From assembly GCF_025370935.1 (NCBI RefSeq), contig NC_133473.1:3641414-3705413 (forward strand): a DNA stretch of 64,000 nt. Direction: 5' to 3'. A program made the position numbers and the translations under genes. Under the pieces are notes generated by a model, which was not told where the DNA came from, made no database searches, and saw only the letters and a list, made by a program, of their open reading frames with translations. Numbering within the stretch: position 1 is the first letter of the stretch; every line of letters starts with the position of its first letter. Positions 11,241 to 23,639 of the stretch are shown here, one piece after another. This DNA is from Choristoneura fumiferana. Its lineage: Eukaryota; Arthropoda; Insecta; Lepidoptera; Tortricidae.

Positions 11241-11667
11241 TCGTTTTTTGAAGATTCCCATCCCTAAGTTGTACATATGTAGTCCAAAGGTGATGGATGT
11301 AGACAGGGCCTGTCACCATGACTGGAAGTTATAGTAGCAGTGTTATAGTCAGTATAGCCTGGTCATTCTACAGTTTTTTGGGAATAATTCGATAAAAGGC
11401 TAATACGGCTTTTACGTGTATAACCTATATTTTCGAATCCACCAAAATTTGGTGGTGGAAGATGGTAAAAAAAATATGAAGCCTTTTTTTAAGTTCCTTT
11501 AAATAGAAGTGGATTTTACATGTGTTACAAAGAACATAAATAAAACCAGTAAATTGTGAAGTAAATGAGCTTGTAGCAATTTCGCCTGATTTTTACACGG
11601 TTTATAAATATTATTTTTTATAAGATTTTACTGTCGCGGTGATAAGTTTTGGTGGATTATTGAAGAA

Positions 11668-11888
11668 TACCGTAAACTGCTTCAACTTTGCCCTCTGGCC
11701 CCAACATTGCCTTATTCGATTTAGAGTCGATAACTTAGCACTCTTATAGGTTTTAAACTTTTATATACACGGGAATTATTATTACGGGGGGATAAAAGTT
11801 TAAAAACCTAGAAGGGTGCTAGTTATTGACTCTAATTCGAATCAGGCAATGTTGGGGCCAAAGGGCAAAGTTGAAGCAGTTTACGGTA
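11668..11888. mobile_element. 221-bp near-perfect hairpin element (foldback MITE)
   Basis: Left arm 11668-11764 starts TACCGTAAACTGCTTCAACT. Right arm 11792-11888 is its inverted copy with a few differences. The arms are 97 bp each around a 27-bp loop. No coding capacity. The 62-codon minus frame overlapping it is not a gene. Confidence 0.8.
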
Positions 11889-13137
11889 TATTTGCAAATT
11901 ACCTGACCTAATTTTAATCCAGAAAAAAAATGCTTATTTGAATTAATGTTGATTTTACTTAAAGCAAAGGTGTTAGGTGACTGGGGTATATCACTTCCGT
12001 CATTCATTGATCCAGGTAATCCCCATGCTCACTATACTTGGCTGTACTATAGTAAACGTTTCCGCTGCGCCGGCTTTTGTTCGCAGTGACGCAACCGCTT
12101 CCGCACTTCATTCATAGTCTAATAATAGAGTGAGCGGGTGCGAAAAAAACAAGTGTTGCTAGATTTAGGTACCCAGAGTTTTGAATGAGATCAGTTATTT
12201 TTACTGTCATTTAAGTTAATAGAGATTTCATTATGGCCACCTTGACGAAATTAATAAAAAGAAATATTTTTAGGCTTTTGTTTGCAAATTTTGTAAGTGC
12301 CCTCTACCAAAGCTGTCATGTAAAAACTTGAATTTTTTTGCAGAGTAATAAACACTAATAAAAAAGTTATAAATTAAAGCTGCTGCACTGCTGCTTAGCA
12401 CGACTGTACTACAGCCAGAAAGATAATAACAATCTGGGTGGACGTTACAAAAGGCGCTAACTACAAAATAGTAACGCCTCTGGATAATATTCTGCTCTTT
12501 GTACGTAAGTAACGTTCATACCTACATGCTTGTATTACACACCCAGATCACGTGTGACGCTTGTAATTTATGTGGGAAAATGCTTGTTTATGTATTCTGT
12601 ATTACTCATTTTTCTATTAGTAACATAACCTATTAAGTATTTATGGATTGCAAGGAAAATATCGAATAAGTCTGAGAAACGGCTATTAATTAAGTTATAT
12701 GTGTCACTTTATAATAAAGTAATAACTATATGACGCCGGAGCAATCCATTTTGAACTTTAACAGCTAATGCAAAGGTTGGTATTACTTTGCAATCTTTGT
12801 TGCGCCGTCAAAAGACATCAACGGGCAAAAGCTAAGTGCAGCGATATTGTTGCAATAAAGAATGACATAAATTCTATCAAATACAATACACTTAACTACA
12901 GTTTCCTAAAACATTTTAAAAGCACAACGCAATTAAAAATGTGAAAGAAATAATAATGTGAAAACCCAAAGCCAACGTTTCTACTAATAATTATAATACT
13001 TTTCGTATTGTTAATGTGATTTTTTTAAAATGCCAACGGAGCCAACGCAATTATTTTTTCTAATATATGTGAAAGAAATAATATGTGAAAACATTATTGG
13101 ACCAAACAAAACATTATGTGAATCTTCTTATCTTATC

Positions 13138-13350
13138 TTACTTATATTATAAACGCGAAAGGGAAGATGGATGGATCTTTGTTTGGATGTTTGTTACTCT
13201 GTCACGCAAAAACTGCTGAACAGATTTCCATGAAATTTGTCATACGGGTAATATTAAATACTCTGGATGTATTGGTTCCTGTGTGACCAAAAAAGTTTAA
13301 AACTAGGTAGGTACATATGAATTCTGCGCGAGCGAAGTCGCGGGCAAAAA
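13138..13350 (+). repeat. Dispersed repeat ending 'gcgcgagcgaagtcgcgggcaaaa'
   Basis: TATTATAAACGCGAAAG at the start, TTTGTTACTCTGTCACGC in the middle and GCGAAGTCGCGGGCAAAA at the end. The same arrangement, degenerate, is visible near 19.83, 30.70-30.84 and 48.05-48.32 kb. Possibly a non-autonomous Helitron-type family, but that is inference only. Confidence 0.55.
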
Positions 13351-14080
13351 CTATTATGGTGTACAATTAATTGTTATTATTCCTATATTCGTAAGTTTGA
13401 ATTTTAATATAATAATTAAATGTAATTGGATATCTACATTCCTGTTTATGAGGCTTTTACGTACATTAAGTTATAAAATTTTGTCTAGACGACATCATAA
13501 ATAAATTATGATGGAATAACCCAGCCGTAGGTATAAGTTAGCATAGCTATTACTAGTGTAAACATAAATGCAAATGTCGTTTATTTTTCAGTACTTCACT
13601 TATGCAAGAGGGTTTTTAGAATCATTGACTCACGATTGGATTGTGTCATACAAAAACCCATTCATAAATACAACCTTCATACAAAATTGCAGTGATTGAA
13701 CGTAAAAACCAGTAAAAATGGAAGATAGGACGGAATGTAATTTTTAAAATCAGGTACTTAGTTGATTTTATGAAAACATTTTTTTACTAGATTATTTTAC
13801 TTTAATGTCAAAAGTGATAAGTTTGTTAAAGTATCAATCCGTCTCTTACGCACCGTACAATTCAGAAAGAGACAGACATACAGTGACACATGATTTAAAA
13901 TTGAATTTTCTACTATATGAAACAGAGTTTAAAATGGAAGGTATAAACTAAAATTAAGTTTTAATAAGAAATACGTGTAATTAGTAGAAAAACAGAATAT
14001 TATTTATTTGATTTGTTGTTTTACACGTTGTCAATTGTAGGAACAAAACCTCACTTTTTTATGATAGTATATTGTGAACT

Positions 14081-14516
14081 ATAAATAAATATTATCATGG
14101 GACACTTGACACCAATTGACCTAGTCCCAAACTAAGCAGTACTGGATACTAGACAACGGATAAACATACTTATATAGCTAATCAAAGAGGAAACGCCGCC
14201 AGCATCTTCGGGACCTTGCCTAAGAGGTACACTTTAAGTAATTTGTTTTAGTCTTAAGTTTTTATTTTTATTTTATCTAAGATTTTTAAGTCTAGTATAG
14301 TTTTTTATTTATTTAATGCATTATCTATTTTATTATTCTTAATTGTCAATAAATAAACTGGTACGATAAGTACATACTTAAATGCATATTAAACGTCCAA
14401 GACCCGAGAACAAAAATTCGTATTATTCATACAAATATCTGCCCCGGCCGCGAATCGAACCCGGGACCTCAAGCTTCGTAGTCAGGTTCTCTAACCACTT
14501 GGCCATCCGGTCGTCT
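14081..14516 (-). mobile_element. SINE-B copy, interrupted by a LINE 3' end
   Basis: The tRNA-like head is at 14450-14516 on the minus strand: GACCGGATGGCCAAGTGGTT (A-box-like), then GGGTTCGATTC (B-box). The body is shared with 34110-34365. Relative to that copy, about 185 bp at 14179-14364 are extra, so this SINE was later interrupted. Confidence 0.8.
14179..14364 (+). mobile_element. LINE 3' end inserted in SINE-B
   Basis: 'gccgccagcatcttcgggac' then CTTGCCTAAGAGG and an A/T-rich tail. The same 3' region occurs at 20140-20184 and resumes at 20474-20595. Its absence from the SINE-B copy at 34 kb marks it as an insertion. Confidence 0.7.
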
Positions 14517-14888
14517 AAAAATAAAAAACTAAACTAGGAAATATTAGTGCATTTATCTATCGCTTCTTCTCTTATTGCTATTGTGTAATTAAATTTAAAT
14601 ACGCCATTTTACGCCGGTCCCTGCAATTTTAGGCCTGTTTTCATACATTTTTTCACGGTTAATACGACTAGCGTCCCGTTTTAATACGCCATCTAAATTA
14701 TTATTATATTAGCCACCTTGCATCGTCGTTCAATGTTACCAACTTATGTATTCTGGTGAAAAAAAGGGACTACTATGTCGTACTAATATTACGCAAGGGG
14801 CCGCGATTCTGGCGACACCTCCTGTCAAGCTACTCGCAAGTTTGTAGCCCTGACCACCCCTGACTAAGCGATCGGCTAATTGGTTCGT

Positions 14889-15000
14889 ACGGTAAAGGAC
14901 TTTAATTCATCACCTTTTCATTGTTAATTAATGTGACGTCACTATGACGTTTACTGTGAAATGGTTCCAAGGTGGCTCATGAATTAAAGTCCCTGACCGT
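14889..15000. mobile_element. Short palindromic element (112 bp)
   Basis: The ends ACGGTAAAGGACTTTAATTC and (inverted) ACGGTCAGGGACTTTAATTC give about 20-bp imperfect terminal inverted repeats. The interior holds TGACGTCA. Non-coding MITE-like. Confidence 0.6.
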
Positions 15001-16561
15001 ATACCTACCTACACTTAAATTTTATTTGTGTTAAGTTTCAATTGTTGTGAGTATAAAATTCTTATCTTCATTCGTGTTAACTTAGTTCAGTGATGTCAAA
15101 AATAAAAAAAGCAATCACTGCAAGAATAAAAAGTGATCATATTAAAAGTTTACGATGAACAATCAGAAACAAAAATCAGGTAGGTACTAGTTATTTTTTT
15201 ACGTTTAATACGATTTCCTGGTTAAGACGTTTTTTTTTTGCTAGGTCCCCTCAAAATCGTCTTAAGCGGGTTCTACTGTAATATGAGTTATCCAAACAAG
15301 TTTCTCATAATTTCTATCTCTTCAACACTTGACGTCATTGTGATTCACTTATGTTTATCAGTAAGAAAACTGATAAAAATACTAAATCCCCATTCGTGGT
15401 GGAATAGTAGGTATAATATTTAATATAATTATGCAACAGCCTAATACCTACCTAATTAATAGAGTTAAATTATAAAGTAAAATCTCTGGAAATAATGAGA
15501 AAACACTCAAAACTTTTTTATTCTACTCTCTTTCTTACTTTACTAAGTAATTTTAATTTTAAAAAAATATCTGAAATACCACTACCGTGCCCCCGCCATT
15601 TCGAGCAAAACAAAAACAAAGGCACGGCCGTACCATTTTTTCTCGAAGCCATTCAGGCTATTTTCAACATCATGTAATTTTGTTATTCTCTTTTTGCGTT
15701 CTGTAAGAAAATATACGTCATTGTCTCCAGAAAAAAAAGTTTCTATCCATCTTGATTCGTGACACATTACTACATTATTTAATACATTATTTTCTGATAG
15801 TCTCATAGCTTTACTAAACTAGCAATTTTACTGTCCATAATAATTGAAATATTATTATTATTGTCATTAAGCAACAGTACACAAATATACAGAACGATTA
15901 GCGCAACATTCTCTCTATAAGAGCAATCTTCATAATAAAGTCATAATAAATAACGTTGCAAATAATTATCACACACAATTATATAATCACTCACCGTATA
16001 ACATTTACGACAATATCTGCCCGCACTGTAATCCCAACAGGGCACCATTTTAATAAAATAATAATAATTATTATTGTAAATTAATAATATTCAATATAAG
16101 ACGCGCCCGCGCTTCTCGAAGACACTCAAGCAAATGCGTACTTTTTTTTTCAATATTATCAGTACTTATTTATTCCTCGAGTTATCGGTGTCTTATCGGT
16201 AAGCAAGTTCGAGGGTTTATCGGTGTATATCGGCCTAATCGAAACGACAGACCTTATAAGGTATTTCAGTGAAGTTAGTTTAATCGATCACTGGCAGAGT
16301 TTTTTAGATTGTTTGCTAAAATGCATCGAACAGACAAAAAGGTAGTTGACATAATTTATCTCTTTACTAGATGAAAAAGATGATTTATAGAAAAATAAAT
16401 TTCAATGTTTGAAATTTTAATATTTTTTGTGAATTCCGTATATAAAATTAAAGGTTTTACAATAAAATATACTCAGCGGCACAAAATTGGACTTACGTAA
16501 TATATAAATTTACCTATTACTGAATACATTTGAGGGCCCGATTTTTTTGTCGCCCAGTATA

Positions 16562-16722
16562 CAGTGTGCTACCGGCAGCCAGGTTTTTTTTAAGGGAGGT
16601 TAAAGTAACGGTTTTCCGTAACTTAACGATGCCGTTAATTTAATTAATAAACTAAAATTCAGACTGTTAACTTTCTAATAAAATTATAATTGCCAGCAAT
16701 GTACAGCAAAGTAAATTGACAA
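16562..16722 (+). mobile_element. Solo end of the Tc1/mariner-like MITE
   Basis: CAGTGTGCTACCGGCAGCC, preceded by TA, and 160 bp matching the left arm and inner part of the element at 26215-26803. The other end is not found nearby, so this copy is truncated. It is useful because it lacks the SINE that interrupts the 26-kb copy. Confidence 0.7.
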
Positions 16723-17216
16723 GTAATAATCAAATTATCTGTCGGCTTACACTTACTTGTCCAATGAACTACATCCTTTTTACAAAAGCTACGTCTGTGT
16801 TTTCATGATACACACATGGCAGTACACATTTATGTTTTCATGATATTTATTGAAACTAGTTAAACTGTATTTTAAATAATATTAGAATTAAATTGGCTGA
16901 CAACTTTCCCCGCTACCTATCAATTTAAGAGCTGGAAGTAAATGTGTAATTTTCCTAAGTAATTAACAATACGATAAGTTTGTCTACAGAATGTTTTCAA
17001 TCACTATTCAATAGTCTGAAAACACGTGTTATTTAGATGTTTGCTGTTGTTTACTTGTTGTTGCTGTAACAGTATTCGATAGGGTGATAACCTTAACCCA
17101 TTCGTCTGTTTGTTCGTGTTGACTTTGTTGTACTCTCATAAAGGCTTGTCCTTTGATAAATGTCAAATGTTTTTAAATTAAAAATAGATCTTTTTGTTGA
17201 ATTATCAGCTCTGTTT

Positions 17217-17855
17217 TTAGGGTTCCGTAGTCAACTAGGAACCCTTATAGTTCCGCCATGTCTGTCCGTCTGTCTGTCCGCGGGTAAGCTCAGAGACCGT
17301 TAGTACTAGAAAGCTGTAATTTTACATGAATATACATATCAGTCATGCCGACAAAGTGGTACAATCAAAAAAAGTAAAAAAAACCTCCCATTGACGTAAA
17401 GTGGGGGTGTTTTTTTTTCGCAACTAACCCTTTATTATGGGGAATCGTTGGATAGGTCTTTTAAAACCATTGTGGGGTTGCCAAGCCAATTTTCCTATTC
17501 AGTGATCTGTTTGCGAAATATTAAACTTTAAAGTGCAAATTTTTATTGAAATCGTGCGTCGTCGTCCCCCCCCCCCTCTAAAATCTAAACTGTTTGGTGG
17601 AAAAATTTGAAAAATTCCGAATGGTAGTAAATATTCACTCATTGATTTGTTTTTATTTCAAGGAAAATTATAGCGGCTAAGATTGCTTGAGAATTATTAC
17701 TAGTTTAAGAGTAAATAGTAGCATAAAATATACCTAAACTTGGAAGATTAAGTACACAATACGAAAACCTTAGAAAAATATTATTTGTTTTTTTCGTAAT
17801 GGCTACGGAAACCTATCCTGGGCGTGTACGACATGCTCTTAGCCGGTTTTTTTTA
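17217..17855 (+). repeat. Repeat family A, copy 1 (about 640 bp)
   Basis: Starts AGGGTTCCGTAGTC, has a GTCTGTCTGTCC tract, a C-homopolymer at about 17567 and ends CATGCTCTTAGCCGG. It aligns by eye with 26957-27563 (inverted), 32187-32825 and 48911-49490. No coding capacity. TE class unknown. Confidence 0.75.
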
Positions 17856-17872
17856 TTAACCTTTAACTTCAT

Positions 17873-17937
17873 CATCATCATCATCCCAGCCTACACTGGC
17901 ACTGGCGGAGCACAAGCCCCCTCTCAGAATAACTCAT
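17873..17937 (-). mobile_element. SINE-1, short degenerate 3' fragment
   Basis: Inverted tail (CATCATCATCATC), then CCAGCCTACACTGG and CCCCTCTCAGAAT, which match the inverted 3' end of SINE-1 with many changes. Confidence 0.6.
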
Positions 17938-18880
17938 AGCTTTGATACTCATACTCATAATCAAATATTTTCAGGAAATATTTTTCCTAAAATAGTCGTC
18001 ACGGAGGTCTCCAAGTTGTGGTTTCCAAGAGTCGACTACGAATACTGTCAAGAGCGTAAAAACTAAGAAAAGAAGATTCGATGCATTCAACCAGCTTCAA
18101 CAAACTTTCTTATTTATCAAGGATCGGAAGGATTAGCGTCATTGTTTGCAATATTGTGGACAAGACTCCAGAATCAATTAGTATTAATTATTTAATCAAT
18201 TTCTTGAAAATACATTTCAATTCTTGGAGATAACAATTTACACTACACAGGCTTTCAAAATGATAACTTTAGTAAAATGTTAATAAAAGTATCAGCTTTC
18301 GTAGTTGGAGTAGTAAGTAAAGTATTGTATATTTTCTTTAACAAATCTACACTATAAGAAATCTTTGTGTTATGTTACCAGGAATGAAAATGAAATCTTA
18401 AGAAATAGATTAATTAATTGATTAATTATTTAATTATTGTTGGTATCATGTCCATATTATTGCGAAAAATTACGTTTATCTGTCCGATCTCTGTTTAAAA
18501 TATTGTTAGGGTTTGTCAGTGAGTGACACAAGCACCATGAGGTTTTCCCTCAAAGTCATATTTAAGTAACTTAACCTTCCAATAAGCAGACTAACAAGTA
18601 ACTTTAGTCTTCATATTCTCAGTAACATGATTCAACTGTGGTTTGAATATTCAAGAGATAGAACAGGAATAGATAATGTATGCTAATATTGCTAATTGAA
18701 GAAATGTATGGACGAGTAACAACGTTTTTGCTTTTCATTGTTTGATCTTCGGTTTCGACATGTGAGTTAGTGGAAATGAAGTTGTCATGTTTGTTTGAAT
18801 GGTCACGTACGTTTTAATATATTTGTATTAGACGATTTTCTTTGAAGTGAGTGATACAATATACATCATATATATAGCGC

Positions 18881-19040
18881 TATGGCGCGTCCGCAGACCG
18901 GGAGACGAGCTGTCGGTAGGCCTCCAACAAGATGGAGCGACGACCTGGTTAAGACCGGTCTGAGTGGAGAGCCTTGGGGAGGCCTATGTCCAGCAGCGGA
19001 CGTCTTTCGGCTGACATGATGATGATGATGATGATGATCA
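18881..19040 (+). mobile_element. RTE-like LINE 3' end with (GAT)n tail
   Basis: The plus frame reads GRRAVGRPPTRWSDDLVKTG, the conserved C-terminal part of RTE-type ORF2, followed by a (GAT)n tail at 19016-19038. It is the same family as the longer inverted fragment at 37340-37985. Confidence 0.8.
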
Positions 19041-19533
19041 CTGTAATATTATAATAAAAAAGACGCCCAGTATGAATCGAACTCGCGTTTCTCAACGTAT
19101 TTTCTGTTTGTAATTTTTTTTAAACAGCGGAGTGGGGTTGAAAACGTGAAAAAAAATCGCTGTATAGACAAACAATAAGTTGCATAAATGCGTAAACCAT
19201 TTTGTATTTTAAATAAGATTATTAATAATTATCTAATTATCTAATAGAAATGTAAGCCGTGGTAAATATTGCCTGCTGAGATGACGTTTTAAATTCGAAT
19301 TAATCAATTTGCATTCATTAATTAGTGATAAATAATACGATAACATTAATTGAGACTCAACACGGTGATTCAACGCGTTAGGATCTAAGCTGTCACTAAT
19401 TTGCAGATCAATATTTGTTCAAAGTCACCTTGGTTTACATAATTACACAGGTTATTCAAAATATTCCGAGTGCAATTTAAAACACCTTGTACTGTCTAGA
19501 AACAGTCTTCTTACCACTTTTAAAATGAAAGAG

Positions 19534-19549
19534 AGAGAGAGAGAGAAAC
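19534..19549. repeat. (GA)n microsatellite
   Basis: A short GAGAGAGAGA tract, the clearest dinucleotide repeat in this part of the window. Confidence 0.85.
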
Positions 19550-19825
19550 ATTTTTTAACGCATATTCAATACACATAAAAATACATTAGATGGAACGAAT
19601 AAAAAAATAACATCGAATAGTATAAAGTGGGCCCCACTCAGCATAATAAATGACACTTTTGAAAAAATCTTCTGGTGCAAAGGCTGTCCATAGCTATTCA
19701 CTGTGGCAATACCGTGAGCGTTATGGCACTTCTGCGCCGGGAACGGCAAGGGACTTTTTTGATAACAAAACTGAAAACTATGAATGAATATAAGAATTGT
19801 AACATGACATTACAATCCTAATAAT

Positions 19826-20140
19826 ATTATAAATGCTAAAATTTATGAGTATGGTGTGTGTGTATGTTTGTTAATCCTTCACGCTAAAACGGCTGATTGG
19901 ATTTGGATCAAATTTGGTATGTAGATAGCTGGACATCTTATAACACGTACGCTACTTTTATACCGATATTCCAACGGGATCGGGATTAAATCTCTGTCCG
20001 TGTCCAATCCGCTGGATATAGTCATGAAATTTGGCACGATTGTTTACAGTACAACGTAAATACCTAAAGACCACGATGTAGACGTCACAGGTGACCAAAG
20101 AGCTGGCAGCTTCCTGGGATATAGAATTAGCCTATCAATT
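19826..20140 (+). repeat. Dispersed repeat of the 'ATTTGGTATGTAGATAG' type
   Basis: 'cacgctaaaacggctgattg' and ATCAAATTTGGTATGTAGAT, then a stretch with CCGATATTCCAACGGGATC, which recurs at 43490-43515 and inverted at 48175-48195. Same general family as 13138-13350. Confidence 0.5.
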
Positions 20141-20595
20141 TAAAGAGGGGACGCTGCCAGCATCTTCGGAACCTTGCCTAAGGGATCTCGTCGTTTCTGC
20201 TGGGCACAGGCCTCCTCTCAGAACAAGAGGGCTTGGGCCATAGTTCCCACGCGGGCCCAGTGCGGATTGGGAACTTCGCACGCACCATTGAATCGCTTCG
20301 CAGGTTTGTGCAGGTTTCCTCACGATGTTTTCCTTCACCGCAAAGCTCGTGGTAAATTTCAAATGTAAATCCGCACATGAATTTCGAAAAACTCAGAGGT
20401 GCGATCCGGGGTTCGAACCCGCGACCCTCTGCTTGAGAGGCGATAGGTCAAACCACTAGGCCACCACGGCTTATAAGGGGTCTGGTTTAAATCATTTGTT
20501 TTAGTTTTCATTATTATTATTATTTGCCTTTTTTATGCAGGTATTTTACGTTTAGGTTAGTTTTACTTTAATTGATATGTATGTATGTATGAATT
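20140..20595 (+). mobile_element. LINE 3' end interrupted by SINE-1
   Basis: The left part (20140-20184, GACGCTGCCAGCATCTTCGG) and right part (20474-20595, GGTCTGGTTTAAATCATTTG) are contiguous in the sister copy at 14190-14260. The sequence ends in a (TATG)n tail at about 20577. The intervening SINE is listed separately. Confidence 0.75.
20185..20473 (-). mobile_element. SINE-1, near full-length, nested in a LINE 3' end
   Basis: On the minus strand: a tRNA-like head (GCCGTGGTGGCCTAGTGGTT, then a B-box-like GGGTTCGAACCC), a body containing GAAGCGATTCAATGGTGCG and CCAGTGCGGATTGGGAACTT (plus-strand sense), and a shortened tail. TAAGGG at 20179-20184 and 20474-20479 is the likely target-site duplication. 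Confidence 0.85.
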
Positions 20596-20710
20596 CAATA
20601 CCAAAGCTCGCGTGCGACGCCGCGAGTAAACACTAGTGAACAAATATTTCTTTTGAAAAGGGTGTAAAAGTTATTAATTTCGCAGCACCAACCGTTTTAT
20701 CGAGTATCAT

Positions 20711-20845
20711 TGTACAGTCAGCATCAAAAGTAGCGGATCACTTTTTACTCTGTCGCATTGACACATTGACGTCTTGCGTTTAGTACGTGTCTATAAAACG
20801 ACAAAGTACAAAAGTGTACAGCTAGTTTTGATGCTAACTATACAA
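20711..20845. mobile_element. Palindromic MITE-like element
   Basis: TGTACAGTCAGCATCAAAAGTAG at the left and GCTAGTTTTGATGCTAACTATACA at the right are imperfect inverted repeats. The middle is non-coding. Confidence 0.55.
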
Positions 20846-21364
20846 CGCTTTAACCTCCAACTGCTCTAACTCCGAACCTCCACGACATTAAGCCTCCATA
20901 TTTTATAATATGATTGAAACTATTAATGCGCGATTACGGTACTAACGCGACCGGTCTGAGCCAAGGCCTGGGTTTTGCCCGCGCTTTGTTGCCAACGTTT
21001 TTGCGCGCGCGCAGCGAGGCAGCCGAGAAATCGTATTACGACTTTTGATTTTGTAATAGACTACTTGAAGACTGCTTAAGACTTAGATTTAATTTTATTA
21101 TGACATGTTGAAACTTTACCGGGTAGGTACTTTATAATTATTGTTAAATGTCGATGCGATAAATACATATAAAATGATATTGTGGCACAATATCATTTAA
21201 TATGAGTGAGTCTCACCTCACGGTAGTTTCATGTTCAAAATTGCGATAAATACAATTGAAATAAAAACTGTCGTAAAAGTATACCTAAGTTATAAATACT
21301 TGTAATCATAATAAAATCATGTATTACGGGCAACATAGCCCATAGAATAAATACTTTATAGACT

Positions 21365-21500
21365 ACATATTTTTTTAAATCGAATAGCTGGCAAACGAGC
21401 ATGCGGGTGATCTGATGGTATGTGATCACCGCCGCCCATGTACACCTACAGCATTAAATATTATGCGTTGCCAGCGTTGGCACGGTGGCTGAAGCGGCTG
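21365..21500 (+). repeat. Dispersed repeat of the 'cctgatggta...atcaccgccgccc' type
   Basis: GGCAAACGAGCATGCGGGTGA and GATCACCGCCGCCCATG. Same family as 10895-11240. Confidence 0.55.
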
Positions 21501-22479
21501 AGAGTAGGAAATAATAACATACAGAACATAAGGAAACAATTAGGAAAGAAGTTACAGGGGTGTGAAATAGCGCCCGAAAGGGTTCATGTACCCGTACAAA
21601 AAAATACTCTTTTTTCAATTAACGGAAGAATTAAGAGAAGTCTCTATTCTAATAACTATTATGGCTTCTAATCTTAAGGGATAAATGTAAAAAAAAACAC
21701 AAAAAATTCGCACGAAAGTACCTAATAACTAATTGAACTTTTAATACAAAACCTACACTGACTGAAAGACATGCTTAAGTAAATGTAGTTAAGACGACGA
21801 ATTGGGCATTTTGGTGTAAGGCATCTAGATTTTTCTCAGCAATTACAAAACATATCAAAGTGACATTTGAAAACCCGTTTCTTCATTTCAATGACTTCAT
21901 TTTGTAAGTTGTCGAAACACGATTCGTAAAATTTTATAGCACGGAAAAAATATCAAAGATACCTCTTGTAAGACAGGGATTTGCATGTTACAGGCAACTC
22001 GGATCAAATTAAGATTCCAAATTTTCATATTAAATTAGTTTTAACCCATACTTCAACATGCTTTTTCCGATGCTGAGACTTTCATTATTGAGGAGTCTTG
22101 GTGCTTCGTCACCCGTTCCATTTCACCATATGCATTACGATGAACTTAATTGCTTAGCAACTGTGTTAAAGTAATTGAAATTCAACCCGTGAGGTACTTG
22201 TTACTTATTGAGTAGTAACTCGGTTGGTCAAATGTGGTCTTCATCATCAGTTCCACTTCACGAAATGACGATTTTCAAGAGCAAATGCACAAGTTACTAC
22301 TAAATATATCGAAATTACATTAATTTGGTGTCCCTACAATATTTGAAGACTTCCCTCGAATTCCTTAGGATCCAATCATCAGATCCTGATTTGGTGCTTA
22401 TGAGACCTAATTGAAAGCATTCCTAGACGAACAGATTTTTTTTGTTATCTCTTCATAAATGACGGAGGTCTGAGGTAAG

Positions 22480-22640
22480 CAAATTCAAATTCAAAATTCA
22501 AGTCATTTATTCAGGAAATAGGCCGCAATGGGCACTTTTACACGTATTTTTTAAACTAAGTACCAGCGCTTTCGGAAAGACCATCATTGCCAAGAAGAAT
22601 GCGCCGCAAGAAACTTGGCAGAAAGTCATTTTTTCATAAT
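22480..22640 (-). mobile_element. LINE 3' end, minus orientation
   Basis: Inverted relative to 23455-23600: AAGAATGCGCCGCAAGAAACTTGGCA and the A/T tail motif (ATTCAAATTCAAA) match. The two copies lie about 870 bp apart, head to head. Confidence 0.65.
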
Positions 22641-23454
22641 AATATAATAACAAATAAAATACTTAAAAACTATAGTATACAATTAAAGAAAAAAAATACA
22701 AGAAATAATAATAATAATAAACAAATATAAAAAAATACAACCGAATTGATAACCTCGGTTAAAAATACTCGTAATTACATTACCTACTACTATTTGCAAA
22801 ATAAGTAAAAAAAAGTTGCAAGAGCAACTCTAAGACTTCTCTGTCTGTTTTAGCGCGCTGTCTAGGCGCTGTCAGTGTAACATACTACTCTTGGCTGTGA
22901 CACGCAAGCCGCGTAAAAAGTAGAGGGGTGTGAGCGGGTTGCAGGGTACAAACGCTCTGTTTTCGATTAATTTTTAAGCGATGCATCACCTTAAGTATCG
23001 ATTAGAATCAAAAAAAGCGAAAAAAGCTTGGGAATGGGTCTCAAAAACTCATATTGTTTAAAAGCTTTTCCTCATGGAGAATCTGACTTATTACGCGTCT
23101 AAAGGTCTTTTTAAAATCAACTCAGTCAGTAACCAACGTCATAGGTACTAAGTAAAATGTCCCTAGTAATTAAATTAAAGCGGCAAGGACGTTTGCCCAC
23201 GCGCACAGCTTACGCGCCTGTGACGCAGCCGGTTTTCCTTTCACTTGGATTCGATTAATATAACTAGAATAAATTATTTCAATGCATTATGCGCCATGAG
23301 GCGGACCGGACAAAGTCGTGTAATTTACGTTTGTAAAGGTATTGCACAAAGTTGACCGTCGTTTCACCAACTAATTGCTCTTTTCATGTATTTTTTCTTT
23401 ATTTTTTTATACTGTTGTTGTTTAAGTATTATATTTGTAATTATTTTATTTTGA

Positions 23455-23600
23455 GAAATTTTCTGCCAAGTTTCTTGCGGCGCATTCTTCTTGGCAACGA
23501 TGGTCTTTCCAATAGCGCTGGTAGCTTTAAAAAAATGACGTGTAAAAGTATCCATTGTGCTCTTTTTACTGAATAAATGATTTGAATTTCGAATTTGAAA
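23455..23600 (+). mobile_element. LINE 3' end, plus orientation
   Basis: TGCCAAGTTTCTTGCGGCGC, then TACTGAATAAATGATTTGAATTT at the 3' end, a common lepidopteran non-LTR retrotransposon terminus. The several overlapping frames here are not genes. Confidence 0.65.
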
Positions 23601-23639
23601 TTTAACTTCTGCTCAAATGAACACATTTGGCTGTAAATC

